The position numbers and the translations under genes were made by a program. DNA of 8,541 nucleotides from Chloroflexota bacterium (lineage in GTDB: Bacteria; Chloroflexota; UBA11872; VXNJ01), in NCBI GenBank assembly GCA_026708165.1, contig JAPOVO010000348.1:1-8541 (forward strand), given 5' to 3'. Under the pieces are notes generated by a model. It saw nothing but the letters and a program-made list of their open reading frames with translations. It made no database searches and was not told where the DNA came from. Position 1 is the first letter of the stretch, and each line of letters begins with the position of its first letter. This document shows, piece by piece, positions 1-5,422 of this stretch.

Positions 1-1
1 G

Positions 2-271
2 CCCGGCGTTTCGCCGGAGGACATCAAGGTCACGGTCGAGGACTGTACCTTGACGATCGCGGGTGGCTCGAACGAGGACAACGAGTCGGGGAACTCGGGT
101 TACCTCTTGCGTGAGCGGCGGTCCGGTTCCTTCTTCCGGTCGGTGCGACTGCCCAAGGGCGTCAACCCCGATGGAGCGGAGAGTGAGTACCGCAACGGCG
201 TGCTCACGATCACCTTGCCCAAGGAGGAGTCGCGGAAGTCCAGGGTCATCGACGTGCAGGTCCATAACTAG
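2..271 (+). CDS. Hsp20/alpha-crystallin family small heat-shock protein, 3' part
   Basis: C-terminal 89 codons of a small heat-shock protein, an ATP-independent cytoplasmic holdase that binds unfolding proteins. The 5' end lies outside the window and the frame is open from base 2. Visible are the start of the alpha-crystallin domain (PGVSPEDIKVTVED), the mid-domain segment ERRSGSFFRSVRLPKGV, and the diagnostic end of the domain (YRNGVLTITLPK). A short tail follows with IDV, matching the I-x-I/V motif that docks between subunits in oligomers. The loop between the two halves (GGSNEDNESGNSGY) is acidic and Gly/Asn/Ser-rich. A TTG at base 50 is an internal Leu codon within the domain, not a start. 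The gene ends in TAG and is followed after 54 bp by a strong terminator, so it is transcriptionally separate from the genes to the right. The family call is secure; the subclass is not. Confidence 0.93.
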   Translation, partial: PGVSPEDIKVTVEDCTLTIAGGSNEDNESGNSGYLLRERRSGSFFRSVRLPKGVNPDGAESEYRNGVLTITLPKEESRKSRVIDVQVHN

Positions 272-325
272 GCATTCTCGGCGGCGCCGGCAGGGTTCGT
301 CCACGCCGGCCCTAACTTCCCATCC

Positions 326-367
326 GCAGGTGCGGCGCTTTTGGCGCCGCGCCTGCTTAGTTTTTAC
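326..367 (+). terminator. Intrinsic terminator after the hsp20 gene
   Basis: Bases 326-338 pair with 344-356 in a 13-bp GC-rich stem with one G-T wobble (331/351) and a 5-base loop (TTTTG). The stem is followed by TTAG and five Ts. This is a textbook Rho-independent terminator placed 54 bp after the hsp20 stop codon. Confidence 0.9.
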
Positions 368-458
368 GTAGCATTGCCGTCATGGAGGCTCGATTCTCTT
401 TCGCAGGCACGATCTTCGGCATTTGCTGCTTCGATCTGACTCTCTTTTTGTGCGGGGT

Positions 459-487
459 TTGGCGAGGAACCCGGTGGAGTTCATACT
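459..487 (+). promoter_or_regulatory. Candidate sigma70-like promoter for the cupin gene
   Basis: TTGGCG (459-464) and CATACT (482-487) are separated by 17 bp, each box matching 4 of 6 consensus positions. The predicted start of transcription near 494 would leave a leader of about 32 nt with a good ribosome binding site before the cupin ATG at 526. It sits just after the hsp20 terminator, where a promoter is expected. This is inferred from pattern only. Confidence 0.4.
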
Positions 488-514
488 TACGGTGATTGGG
501 ATCCGATTCTCCAC

Positions 515-520
515 GGGAGG
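515..520 (+). promoter_or_regulatory. Ribosome binding site that sets the cupin start
   Basis: GGGAGG lies 5 bases before the ATG at 526. This favours the ATG over the in-frame TTG at 496, which has no comparable purine tract at the right distance and would sit at the predicted transcription start. Confidence 0.7.
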
Positions 521-525
521 CCGGA

Positions 526-1050
526 ATGGCGGTAGAGCGAATGGAAGCGACTGGAAAGCTCGCGGACAGCCCGAACGACGGTCAGGACAGCCAGATTCTG
601 CATGTCGGCGAAAGGCAGAAACGGGCGCCCGACGGTTACACGACAATTGTGTGGAACGAGCCTATTGGGATTGTCACTCCAACCCGTCCGATAGTCGGAA
701 TGAACTGGCATCATGTTTCCGTGGGTCCGGGCGGCGGCGGCGTCGCGCTTCACCAGCATCACAAGGACCACGCGATCTGGTACATCATGAGCGGCAAAGG
801 CCGAGCCGACATCGGGTCGCAAATGGGCGAGCGGCAGGAAGAGGTAGGTCCGGGCGACATAGTCGACGCGCCAATCGGCGGTTATCACTACATCGAGAAC
901 ATCGGCGACGACGAGCTTGTGATCCTGGAAGTGATCATGCGCTCGGCCGACTACGTCGACGACGGTCCGGTGATCAATCCGGTCGAGGTGGACACCTTCG
1001 ACACGGAACGGTACGGCGGACCCCGCGGATTCGAATACGCCGGCAACTAA
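526..1050 (+). CDS. Cupin-domain protein with atypical metal site
   Basis: A 174-residue soluble protein with one cupin beta-barrel covering about residues 60-140 and no signal peptide. Cupin motif 2 is exact: G110-x5-P116-x-G118-x2-H121-x3-N125. Motif 1 is G70-x5-H76-x-H78, but the position of the canonical Glu ligand falls on H82 (or A83), giving HQHHKDHAIWYIMSG. The likely metal ligands are H76, H78 and H121, possibly with H82. Small single-domain cupins include dioxygenases, isomerases and ligand-binding proteins, so the substrate cannot be named. The 89-bp gap to the sulfatase-like gene shows no terminator, so the two may share a transcript. The start at 526 is chosen from the GGGAGG site; an ATG at 541 is a weaker alternative. 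The fold call is firm and the function unknown. Confidence 0.88.
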   Translation: MAVERMEATGKLADSPNDGQDSQILHVGERQKRAPDGYTTIVWNEPIGIVTPTRPIVGMNWHHVSVGPGGGGVALHQHHKDHAIWYIMSGKGRADIGSQMGERQEEVGPGDIVDAPIGGYHYIENIGDDELVILEVIMRSADYVDDGPVINPVEVDTFDTERYGGPRGFEYAGN

Positions 1051-1139
1051 GTCCGCGCGGCGAACTCCGTTTGAGCGTTGGGCGGCTGTAGCCCGAGCTC
1101 GATGAGCGGCTGCGTTTTCCAAAAAGGACAGGAGCGTCG

Positions 1140-2534
1140 ATGAATCTGATCGTCATCATGATGGACAGCCTACGTCAGGACCACGTAAGCGCTTACAACC
1201 ACGGCGTGCCGCTGTACGAGGGCATTCGCGCTTGCGAGACGCCGAACATGGACAAGTTAGCGAGGGAATCCATAGTTTTCGACAACGTGTATCCCGAAGC
1301 TCTACCGACCATTCCTGTAAGAACGGCGTTGATGACTGGTCAGAGGACGCTGCCCAACCGTCCGTGGCAGCCGCTGCACGATTCAGACGTCACCATGGCG
1401 GAGATACTGAGCGCCGAGGGATACGTTTGCGGGCTGGTCTCGGACACGTATCACTATCGCGCTCCGGGCATGAATTTTCACCGGGGCTTTCAGTCCTATC
1501 ATTGGATCAGAGGCCAGGAATACGATCCTTACGTGTCTTCGCCAGTAGAGCGGAGTCTCGACGACTACGTAAACGAGGCATTCCCCGAACGGTGGCGGGA
1601 TCTGGTGGGACAGTTTTTGGCCAACACCGACGGATTCAAGAAGGCCGACGACTGGTTTGCCCCACAGGTTTTCCGGACCGCCGCTGATTGGCTGAGGCGT
1701 AACCGGGATTACGAGAAGATCTTTCTGTGGATCGACAGCTTCGACCCACACGAGCCGTGGGACCCGCCGAAACAGTTCGACACTTATACCGATCCCAACT
1801 ATTCGGGTGCGAGGTTGGTCATGCCGATGGGTGGTCCGGCCGAATCGTGGGCGAGCGCCGACGAGGTCGACCACGTACGCGGTCTATACGCCGGCGAGGT
1901 CGCGGCGGTCGATCACGCGTTAGGGGAGCTCTTGGAGGTGCTCGAGGAGCTTGGCTACTACGAAGACTCCATGATTCTTCTAATTGCTGATCACGGTCAC
2001 CCGCTTGCCGACCATGGCAAGTTTTTGAAGGGACCGGACCGCATGTACAACGAGCTACTCAAGGTACCGTGCATGCTGCGCATGCCCGACTTGAAAGGCG
2101 CCGGTGCGCACAACGAGGCCGTCGCGCAGTTCCACGATCTACTGCCGACCGTGTTTGACTACATGGGCTTTACTAACGTGGTACACGACATGCACGGATA
2201 CACGCTCCGAGGCGTCATCGAGGGAGACTCAGACACCGCCCGCGAGTCGGTGATTGTCGGTTACTACGAGGGCCTCGATCGCTGTATACGCGACGGCAAA
2301 TGGAGCCTGGTGGCCCGTCCGGAGAGTGAGCGGGACGAGTTGTACGATTTGAAAGCCGATCCGACCGAGCGGAATGATCTGATTCTCGAGCATCCGGAAG
2401 AGGCCGAGCGGCTTCGCAGCGAGTTCGGCTCGATCTACTTCGGCAGAGGGGGCTCTGTTAGAAGTGGGAGGCATGCGCACGACTTCAAGGGCGTTCAGGG
2501 CAAGTATGAGGTAGCGTCGGGCGTGGTCGGCTAG
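1140..2534 (+). CDS. Sulfatase-superfamily hydrolase with Thr at the nucleophile position
   Basis: A 464-residue alkaline-phosphatase/sulfatase superfamily protein that hydrolyses a sulfate or phosphate/phosphonate ester. There is no signal peptide, so it is probably cytoplasmic. Visible landmarks are the N-terminal metal motif MMDSLRQDH (D9), the nucleophile segment T57-I-P-V-R61-TALMTG, the substrate-side motif DPHEPWDPP (202-210), and the second metal motif IADHG (D284, H285) followed by DHGKFLKG (K297). The C-terminal ELYDLKADPTERNDL (from 400) is typical of sulfatases. In true sulfatases the signature is C/S-x-P-x-R, with Cys or Ser oxidised to formylglycine. Here that residue is Thr57, which cannot become formylglycine, so a Thr-nucleophile phosphodiesterase or transferase-like activity is plausible. 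An AGGAG at 1130-1134 lies 5 bases before the ATG. The length suits the smaller bacterial sulfatase-like enzymes. The substrate is unknown. Confidence 0.9.
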   Translation: MNLIVIMMDSLRQDHVSAYNHGVPLYEGIRACETPNMDKLARESIVFDNVYPEALPTIPVRTALMTGQRTLPNRPWQPLHDSDVTMAEILSAEGYVCGLVSDTYHYRAPGMNFHRGFQSYHWIRGQEYDPYVSSPVERSLDDYVNEAFPERWRDLVGQFLANTDGFKKADDWFAPQVFRTAADWLRRNRDYEKIFLWIDSFDPHEPWDPPKQFDTYTDPNYSGARLVMPMGGPAESWASADEVDHVRGLYAGEVAAVDHALGELLEVLEELGYYEDSMILLIADHGHPLADHGKFLKGPDRMYNELLKVPCMLRMPDLKGAGAHNEAVAQFHDLLPTVFDYMGFTNVVHDMHGYTLRGVIEGDSDTARESVIVGYYEGLDRCIRDGKWSLVARPESERDELYDLKADPTERNDLILEHPEEAERLRSEFGSIYFGRGGSVRSGRHAHDFKGVQGKYEVASGVVG

Positions 2535-2620
2535 GAGTGCGCTCACGATAGTCGGATCGAGCTAGCCGGCGGTTCGATTAAGTCTTTTGGGGCGTCGGTT
2601 TGCCTGGCGATGAGCGTTCC

Positions 2621-3379
2621 CTAAGCTCCTCTGGGACTCCATCCGCCGTCGACTAGCAGGCAGTGTCCATTGACGAACGACGCGTCATCGGAAGCCAGGA
2701 ATGTTGCGGCGGCGGCAACCTCGTCGACGGTGACGAACCGCTCCATCGGCACCCGCTCCAAAAGCTCGTCCACCCCTGGCGAATGAGCCGACCTGCCCTT
2801 GCGGAAGAGCTGAGTATCGGAGTAACCCGGTCCGATGGAGTTGACCCGGACGCCGCGCGCACCCCACTCGACCGCGAGTACCTGACTGAGCATTATGACG
2901 CCGGCCTTGGCGGTGCAATAGGCGACTCTTCCGGCGGAAGCGCGCGTGCCGTACATAGATGCGATATTGATAATCGAGCCGGAGCCTTGCCGGAGCATGT
3001 GGCGGCCAGCGGCCTGCGCGCCAAGAAACACGGCGCGGAGGTTGAGGTCTAGCAATTGACGCGAGAATCCTTCGTCATCGTCCTCGGCGAGCATAACGCC
3101 GACCATGCCGGCGTTGCCCACCCAGATGTCGATCTTGCCGAACTCGCTAACGATCTCGTCGATGAACGACTGGAGACGCGGCGTATCCGTTACGTCCAGC
3201 TTGCGCGCGAGGGCACGGCGGCCATTCGCGGCGACCATCCGGGCGGTCTCCTCCGCGTCGTCGAGGTTCAGGTCGCAAATCGCGACGTCGGCGCCATTTC
3301 GGGAGAACGCCTGAGCCATCGCCCGCCCAAATCCGGCGCCTCCGCCGGTTATTCCAGCCACCCGGCCATCGAGTTTCAT
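2621..3379 (-). CDS. Classical short-chain dehydrogenase/reductase (SDR)
   Basis: A 252-residue NAD(P)-dependent oxidoreductase, normal length for classical SDRs. It has the Rossmann glycine motif TGGGAGFG (11-18), D36 at the end of the second strand (suggesting NAD over NADP), D62-V63 at the adenine pocket, and NAG (89-91). The catalytic S141 and Y154-x3-K158 follow in the order ASMYG...AYCTAK. PG (184-185) comes after the fifth strand and the C-terminus is VDGGW. All catalytic residues are present, so the gene looks functional. An AAGGAG lies 10 bases upstream of the ATG at 3377-3379. It converges on the sulfatase-like gene (86 bp between stops) and diverges from hpnC across 335 bp. FabG-like and sugar or secondary-alcohol dehydrogenases share these motifs, so the substrate cannot be told, and a link to hopanoid synthesis is only positional. 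Confidence 0.92.
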   Translation of the reverse strand: MKLDGRVAGITGGGAGFGRAMAQAFSRNGADVAICDLNLDDAEETARMVAANGRRALARKLDVTDTPRLQSFIDEIVSEFGKIDIWVGNAGMVGVMLAEDDDEGFSRQLLDLNLRAVFLGAQAAGRHMLRQGSGSIINIASMYGTRASAGRVAYCTAKAGVIMLSQVLAVEWGARGVRVNSIGPGYSDTQLFRKGRSAHSPGVDELLERVPMERFVTVDEVAAAATFLASDDASFVNGHCLLVDGGWSPRGA

Positions 3380-3451
3380 TGTGCAAGCGCTCCTTGGTCT
3401 TCCGTAGTTGTCGGGACTCAGATGCTTGAGACAGTATGGACTAATTTACGG

Positions 3452-3481
3452 TTGGCGTTCCTGCCGTCACCTCTGTATATG
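3452..3481 (+). promoter_or_regulatory. Candidate upstream promoter P1 of the hopanoid operon
   Basis: TTGGCG (3452-3457) and TATATG (3476-3481) are separated by 18 bp, each with 4 of 6 consensus matches. The -35 box is identical to that proposed for the cupin gene. Initiation here would give an hpnC leader of roughly 225 nt that includes all four dyads. This is a pattern-based guess. Confidence 0.3.
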
Positions 3482-3513
3482 GGGCCCGGAGCGCGCCACG
3501 CATAGTTCGTTAC

Positions 3514-3532
3514 CTTGACTCACGTGGTCAAG
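3514..3532. repeat. Inverted repeat CTTGAC-N7-GTCAAG
   Basis: Perfect 6-bp arms flank a 7-base spacer, giving a 19-bp operator-like element that also contains the palindrome CACGTG at 3521-3526. Its position between divergent genes suits a dimeric regulator binding site. No regulator gene is in the window. Confidence 0.45.
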
Positions 3533-3542
3533 TCATAGGCCC

Positions 3543-3552
3543 GGCATATGCC
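3543..3552. repeat. Perfect palindrome GGCATATGCC
   Basis: A 10-bp perfect palindrome 10 bases downstream of the CTTGAC/GTCAAG dyad, almost exactly one helical turn. It may be part of the same operator region or chance; nothing else in the sequence decides between these. Confidence 0.35.
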
Positions 3553-3635
3553 TGATTTGCGGATGGGAGCGCGTGATACCCTAAGCTCGTTTTGGGGGTT
3601 CCGACCCCTGCCGGGCTGCCGAATAGCGGCGTGTT

Positions 3636-3647
3636 CACGTTGACGTG
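3636..3647. repeat. Inverted repeat CACGT-TG-ACGTG
   Basis: Perfect 5-bp arms with a 2-base spacer. It contains TTGAC (3640-3644), the same pentamer as the arm of the 3514-3532 element, and lies about 30 bp upstream of the proximal promoter's -35 box, where an activator or repressor could bind. Confidence 0.35.
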
Positions 3648-3677
3648 CGCCCCTCTCGCAGTTGGAGTCTCGGAATA

Positions 3678-3706
3678 TTGAACGCGCAACCACGATTCCC
3701 TATAGG
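3678..3706 (+). promoter_or_regulatory. Candidate proximal promoter P2 of the hopanoid operon
   Basis: TTGAAC (3678-3683) and TATAGG (3701-3706) are separated by exactly 17 bp, with strong matches in both boxes. The expected transcription start, about 7 bases after the -10, falls at 3712-3715, so the mRNA would begin at or next to the hpnC ATG (3715) and be leaderless or nearly so. That agrees with the lack of a good Shine-Dalgarno sequence for hpnC. Confidence 0.5.
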
Positions 3707-3716
3707 CGGCGCCTAT
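3702..3716. repeat. Inverted repeat over the hpnC -10 box and start codon
   Basis: ATAGGC-GGC-GCCTAT has perfect 6-bp arms and a 3-base centre. The left arm covers most of the proposed -10 box TATAGG and the right arm includes the first two bases of the hpnC ATG. As DNA it could be an operator that blocks RNA polymerase. In a transcript from further upstream it could fold and hide the start codon. Confidence 0.5.
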
Positions 3717-4575
3717 GAGTGCGGTTAAAGACGCCGGGGGCGTCGTCCCGGGTCAAGCCGAGGTCATGGCGCAGGCCGGGAGCGAGAATTTTCCGGTGGC
3801 CGCGTTCTTTCTTCCGGGGAAGCTCCGACGACACCTTCTCAATATCTATGGATTCGCCCGGCTTGTCGACGACTTGGGGGATGAGGTCGAGGGCGACCGA
3901 TTGGCGCACCTGAACTGGCTGGAAAGTGAGCTTGACCGTACGTATAGCGGGTCCCCGCATCATCCGCTGATGCGGCGGCTGGCCGTGACGGTTGGCGAAT
4001 TTGCGATTCCTCGGCAACCGTTTCTCGACCTAATCGAAGCGAACCGACGCGACCAGACGATCAAGCGGTACGCGAATGTTGACGAGCTGATCGAATACTG
4101 CTCCTACTCGGCGAATCCGGTTGGGCGGCTGGTCCTGTACGTATTCTCCGCGCCGACAGAAGACCGGATTGAGCTATCCGACGCCGTGTGCACAGGATTG
4201 CAGCTCGTGGAGCACTGGCAGGACGTTGCGGAAGACTACGCGGCCGGTCGCATATACCTGCCCGGCGACGACATGGAGCGGTTTGGAGTCTCTGAGAACG
4301 AATTGGCGGGCGGACATGCGAGCGCCGAGTTTCGCCGCCTGATGGACTTCGAAGTCCAGCGCGCTCACGAAATGCTGACTGCCGGAGCGCCGCTCGCCAA
4401 CACCTTGCGGGGACGTAGGCGACTGGCGATAGCGGCATTCGTGGCTGGCGGGCGGGCGGCTCTCAACGCGATCCAAAAGGCCGACTTCGACGTTCTCTCC
4501 CGTTCACCGCGGCCGTCCAAAGCGAGCTACCTGCTGGAGTTGGGGCGAACGCTTTGGGGGCTTCGCGGGCAATAG
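3715..4575 (+). CDS. hpnC: Hydroxysqualene synthase HpnC
   Basis: A 286-residue member of the squalene/phytoene synthase family. HpnC converts presqualene diphosphate to hydroxysqualene with loss of diphosphate, the second step of the bacterial HpnCDE route to squalene. The N-terminal ENFPVAAFFLP (24-34) is typical of HpnC rather than HpnD. The first Asp-rich Mg-diphosphate motif is FARLVDDLGDE (D52-x3-D56), and the second is LVEHWQDVAEDY (D170-x3-D174) followed by GRIYLP. The W-Q-D form of the second motif, in place of N-I-x-R-D, separates it from HpnD. A stop codon at 3703-3705 excludes a longer protein in this frame. No good Shine-Dalgarno site is seen; the start lies in a dyad and beside a promoter, as listed separately. 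It is the first gene of the operon and is followed by hpnD after 4 bases. Confidence 0.93.
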   Translation: MSAVKDAGGVVPGQAEVMAQAGSENFPVAAFFLPGKLRRHLLNIYGFARLVDDLGDEVEGDRLAHLNWLESELDRTYSGSPHHPLMRRLAVTVGEFAIPRQPFLDLIEANRRDQTIKRYANVDELIEYCSYSANPVGRLVLYVFSAPTEDRIELSDAVCTGLQLVEHWQDVAEDYAAGRIYLPGDDMERFGVSENELAGGHASAEFRRLMDFEVQRAHEMLTAGAPLANTLRGRRRLAIAAFVAGGRAALNAIQKADFDVLSRSPRPSKASYLLELGRTLWGLRGQ

Positions 4576-4579
4576 TCTC

Positions 4580-5422
4580 ATGCAAGTCGATCTCGCGTAC
4601 GACTACTGCCAAGACGTGACGCGGCGGGAGGCCGCCAACTTCTTCTACGGGATCCGCCTGCTGCCCTACGAAAAGCGCCGCGCGCTCAGCGCGGTCTACG
4701 CGCTTGCGCGCCGCGCGGACGACATAGGGGATGGGGACCTGTCCGCGAGCGAAAAGCTGTCGGGTTTGGACGGCGTCCGCGAATGCTTGGACCGGATGAG
4801 CTCGATATCTGACGACCCAATCGCGGTGGCCCTGACCGACACGTCGAGCCGATTCCCGATACCGATCAGCGCTTTTCACGATCTCGTCGACGGTGTGGAG
4901 ATGGACGTGCGTGAGGTCTCGTATCAGACTTTCGACGACCTGCACCTGTACTGCAAGAGGGTCGCCGGCTCGATCGGACAGCTGTCGCTCGCGATTTTCG
5001 GTTCGACATATCCGGAGCTTGCCGGTCCTAGAGCGGAAGCTCTAGGCGTGGCTTTGCAGATCACGAACATCTTGCGGGACGTGAGGGAGGACTACTGCCG
5101 AGGCCGAGTCTATATTCCGGCTGAAGATCTAGACCTCTTCGGAACTGAGGTAACTCTCGAACAGCGAAATGACGAAGGTCTGACTGACGTTATCGCCTTC
5201 GAGGCGGAGCGGGCCAGGGAATGGTATGCGCGGGGGTTGAGCCTTTTGCCGTTGCTGGAGGGGCGCAGCTACGCGTGCGCTGCAGCGATGGCAGGTATCT
5301 ACAGCCGAGTACTTCGCCGCATAGCGAAAAATCCGGACCAAGTCTTACGCCGCCGAATATCTTTGCCAGTCTGGGAGAAAGCCTGGGTGGCCGTCCGGTC
5401 AATTGCCGGCGGGATGGCATGA
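4580..5422 (+). CDS. hpnD: Presqualene diphosphate synthase HpnD
   Basis: A 280-residue squalene/phytoene synthase family enzyme. HpnD condenses two farnesyl diphosphates head to head into presqualene diphosphate, the first committed step toward squalene. The N-terminal region REAANFFYGIRLLP is typical of the family. Asp-rich motif 1 is ARRADDIGD (D47-x3-D51), YCKRVAGSIG spans 124-133, and motif 2 is QITNILRDVREDY (D167-x3-D171), followed by GRVYIP. Both diphosphate-binding sites are intact. The N-I-L-R-D form matches HpnD and CrtB rather than HpnC. Phytoene synthase is the main alternative, but the flanking hpnC, hpnE and shc make HpnD much more likely. There is no Shine-Dalgarno sequence before the ATG. 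The start lies 4 bases after the hpnC stop, so translation is probably coupled. Its TGA overlaps the hpnE ATG. Confidence 0.93.
   Translation: MQVDLAYDYCQDVTRREAANFFYGIRLLPYEKRRALSAVYALARRADDIGDGDLSASEKLSGLDGVRECLDRMSSISDDPIAVALTDTSSRFPIPISAFHDLVDGVEMDVREVSYQTFDDLHLYCKRVAGSIGQLSLAIFGSTYPELAGPRAEALGVALQITNILRDVREDYCRGRVYIPAEDLDLFGTEVTLEQRNDEGLTDVIAFEAERAREWYARGLSLLPLLEGRSYACAAAMAGIYSRVLRRIAKNPDQVLRRRISLPVWEKAWVAVRSIAGGMA

Larger units (their letters stand above)
3380..3714. other. Divergent intergenic region between the SDR gene and hpnC
   Basis: This 335-bp stretch has no convincing coding frame. It must carry the start signals for both the SDR gene and the hopanoid operon. It holds two candidate forward promoters (3452-3481 and 3678-3706) and four dyads (3514-3532, 3543-3552, 3636-3647, 3702-3716). 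A small hairpin, GGGGGT-TCCG-ACCCCT, lies at 3594-3609. The hexamer ATAGGC occurs at 3535-3540 and again at 3702-3707. No clear minus-strand promoter could be chosen for the SDR gene. Confidence 0.7.

Noticed and set aside
423..1091. Plus-strand open frame of 222 codons overlapping the cupin gene in another frame
   Set aside because: Its translation is dominated by Arg, Ser and Gly as expected of a shifted GC-rich frame, and the overlapping frame has clear cupin motifs.
487..1122. Minus-strand open frame of 211 codons opposite the cupin gene
   Set aside because: The opposite strand encodes a perfect cupin motif 2 and has a clear ribosome binding site. The reverse translation looks like a shadow.
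2555..2588. Possible terminator between the convergent sulfatase-like and SDR genes
   Set aside because: GATCGAG (2555-2561) can pair with TTCGATT (2573-2579), but two of seven pairs are G-T wobbles, the loop is 11 bases and the T-run (TCTTTT) is displaced. Too weak to call; no better hairpin was seen in 2535-2620.
3443..3470. Minus-strand promoter for the SDR gene (GTGACG-16-TAAATT)
   Set aside because: The spacing is short, the -35 match is poor, and similar partial matches occur nearby, so no single site could be chosen.
3594..3609. Hairpin GGGGGT-TCCG-ACCCCT upstream of hpnC as a terminator or attenuator
   Set aside because: It has a 6-bp stem with one wobble and no T-run on the plus side. 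On the minus strand it is followed by CAAAACG, also without a T-run.
5221..5418. 66-codon N-terminal extension of hpnE from a GTG-type/ATG start inside hpnD
   Set aside because: It overlaps conserved hpnD coding sequence and is not similar to HpnE. The Rossmann strand and GGGLAG motif start right after the ATG at 5419, which has the usual ATGA overlap.
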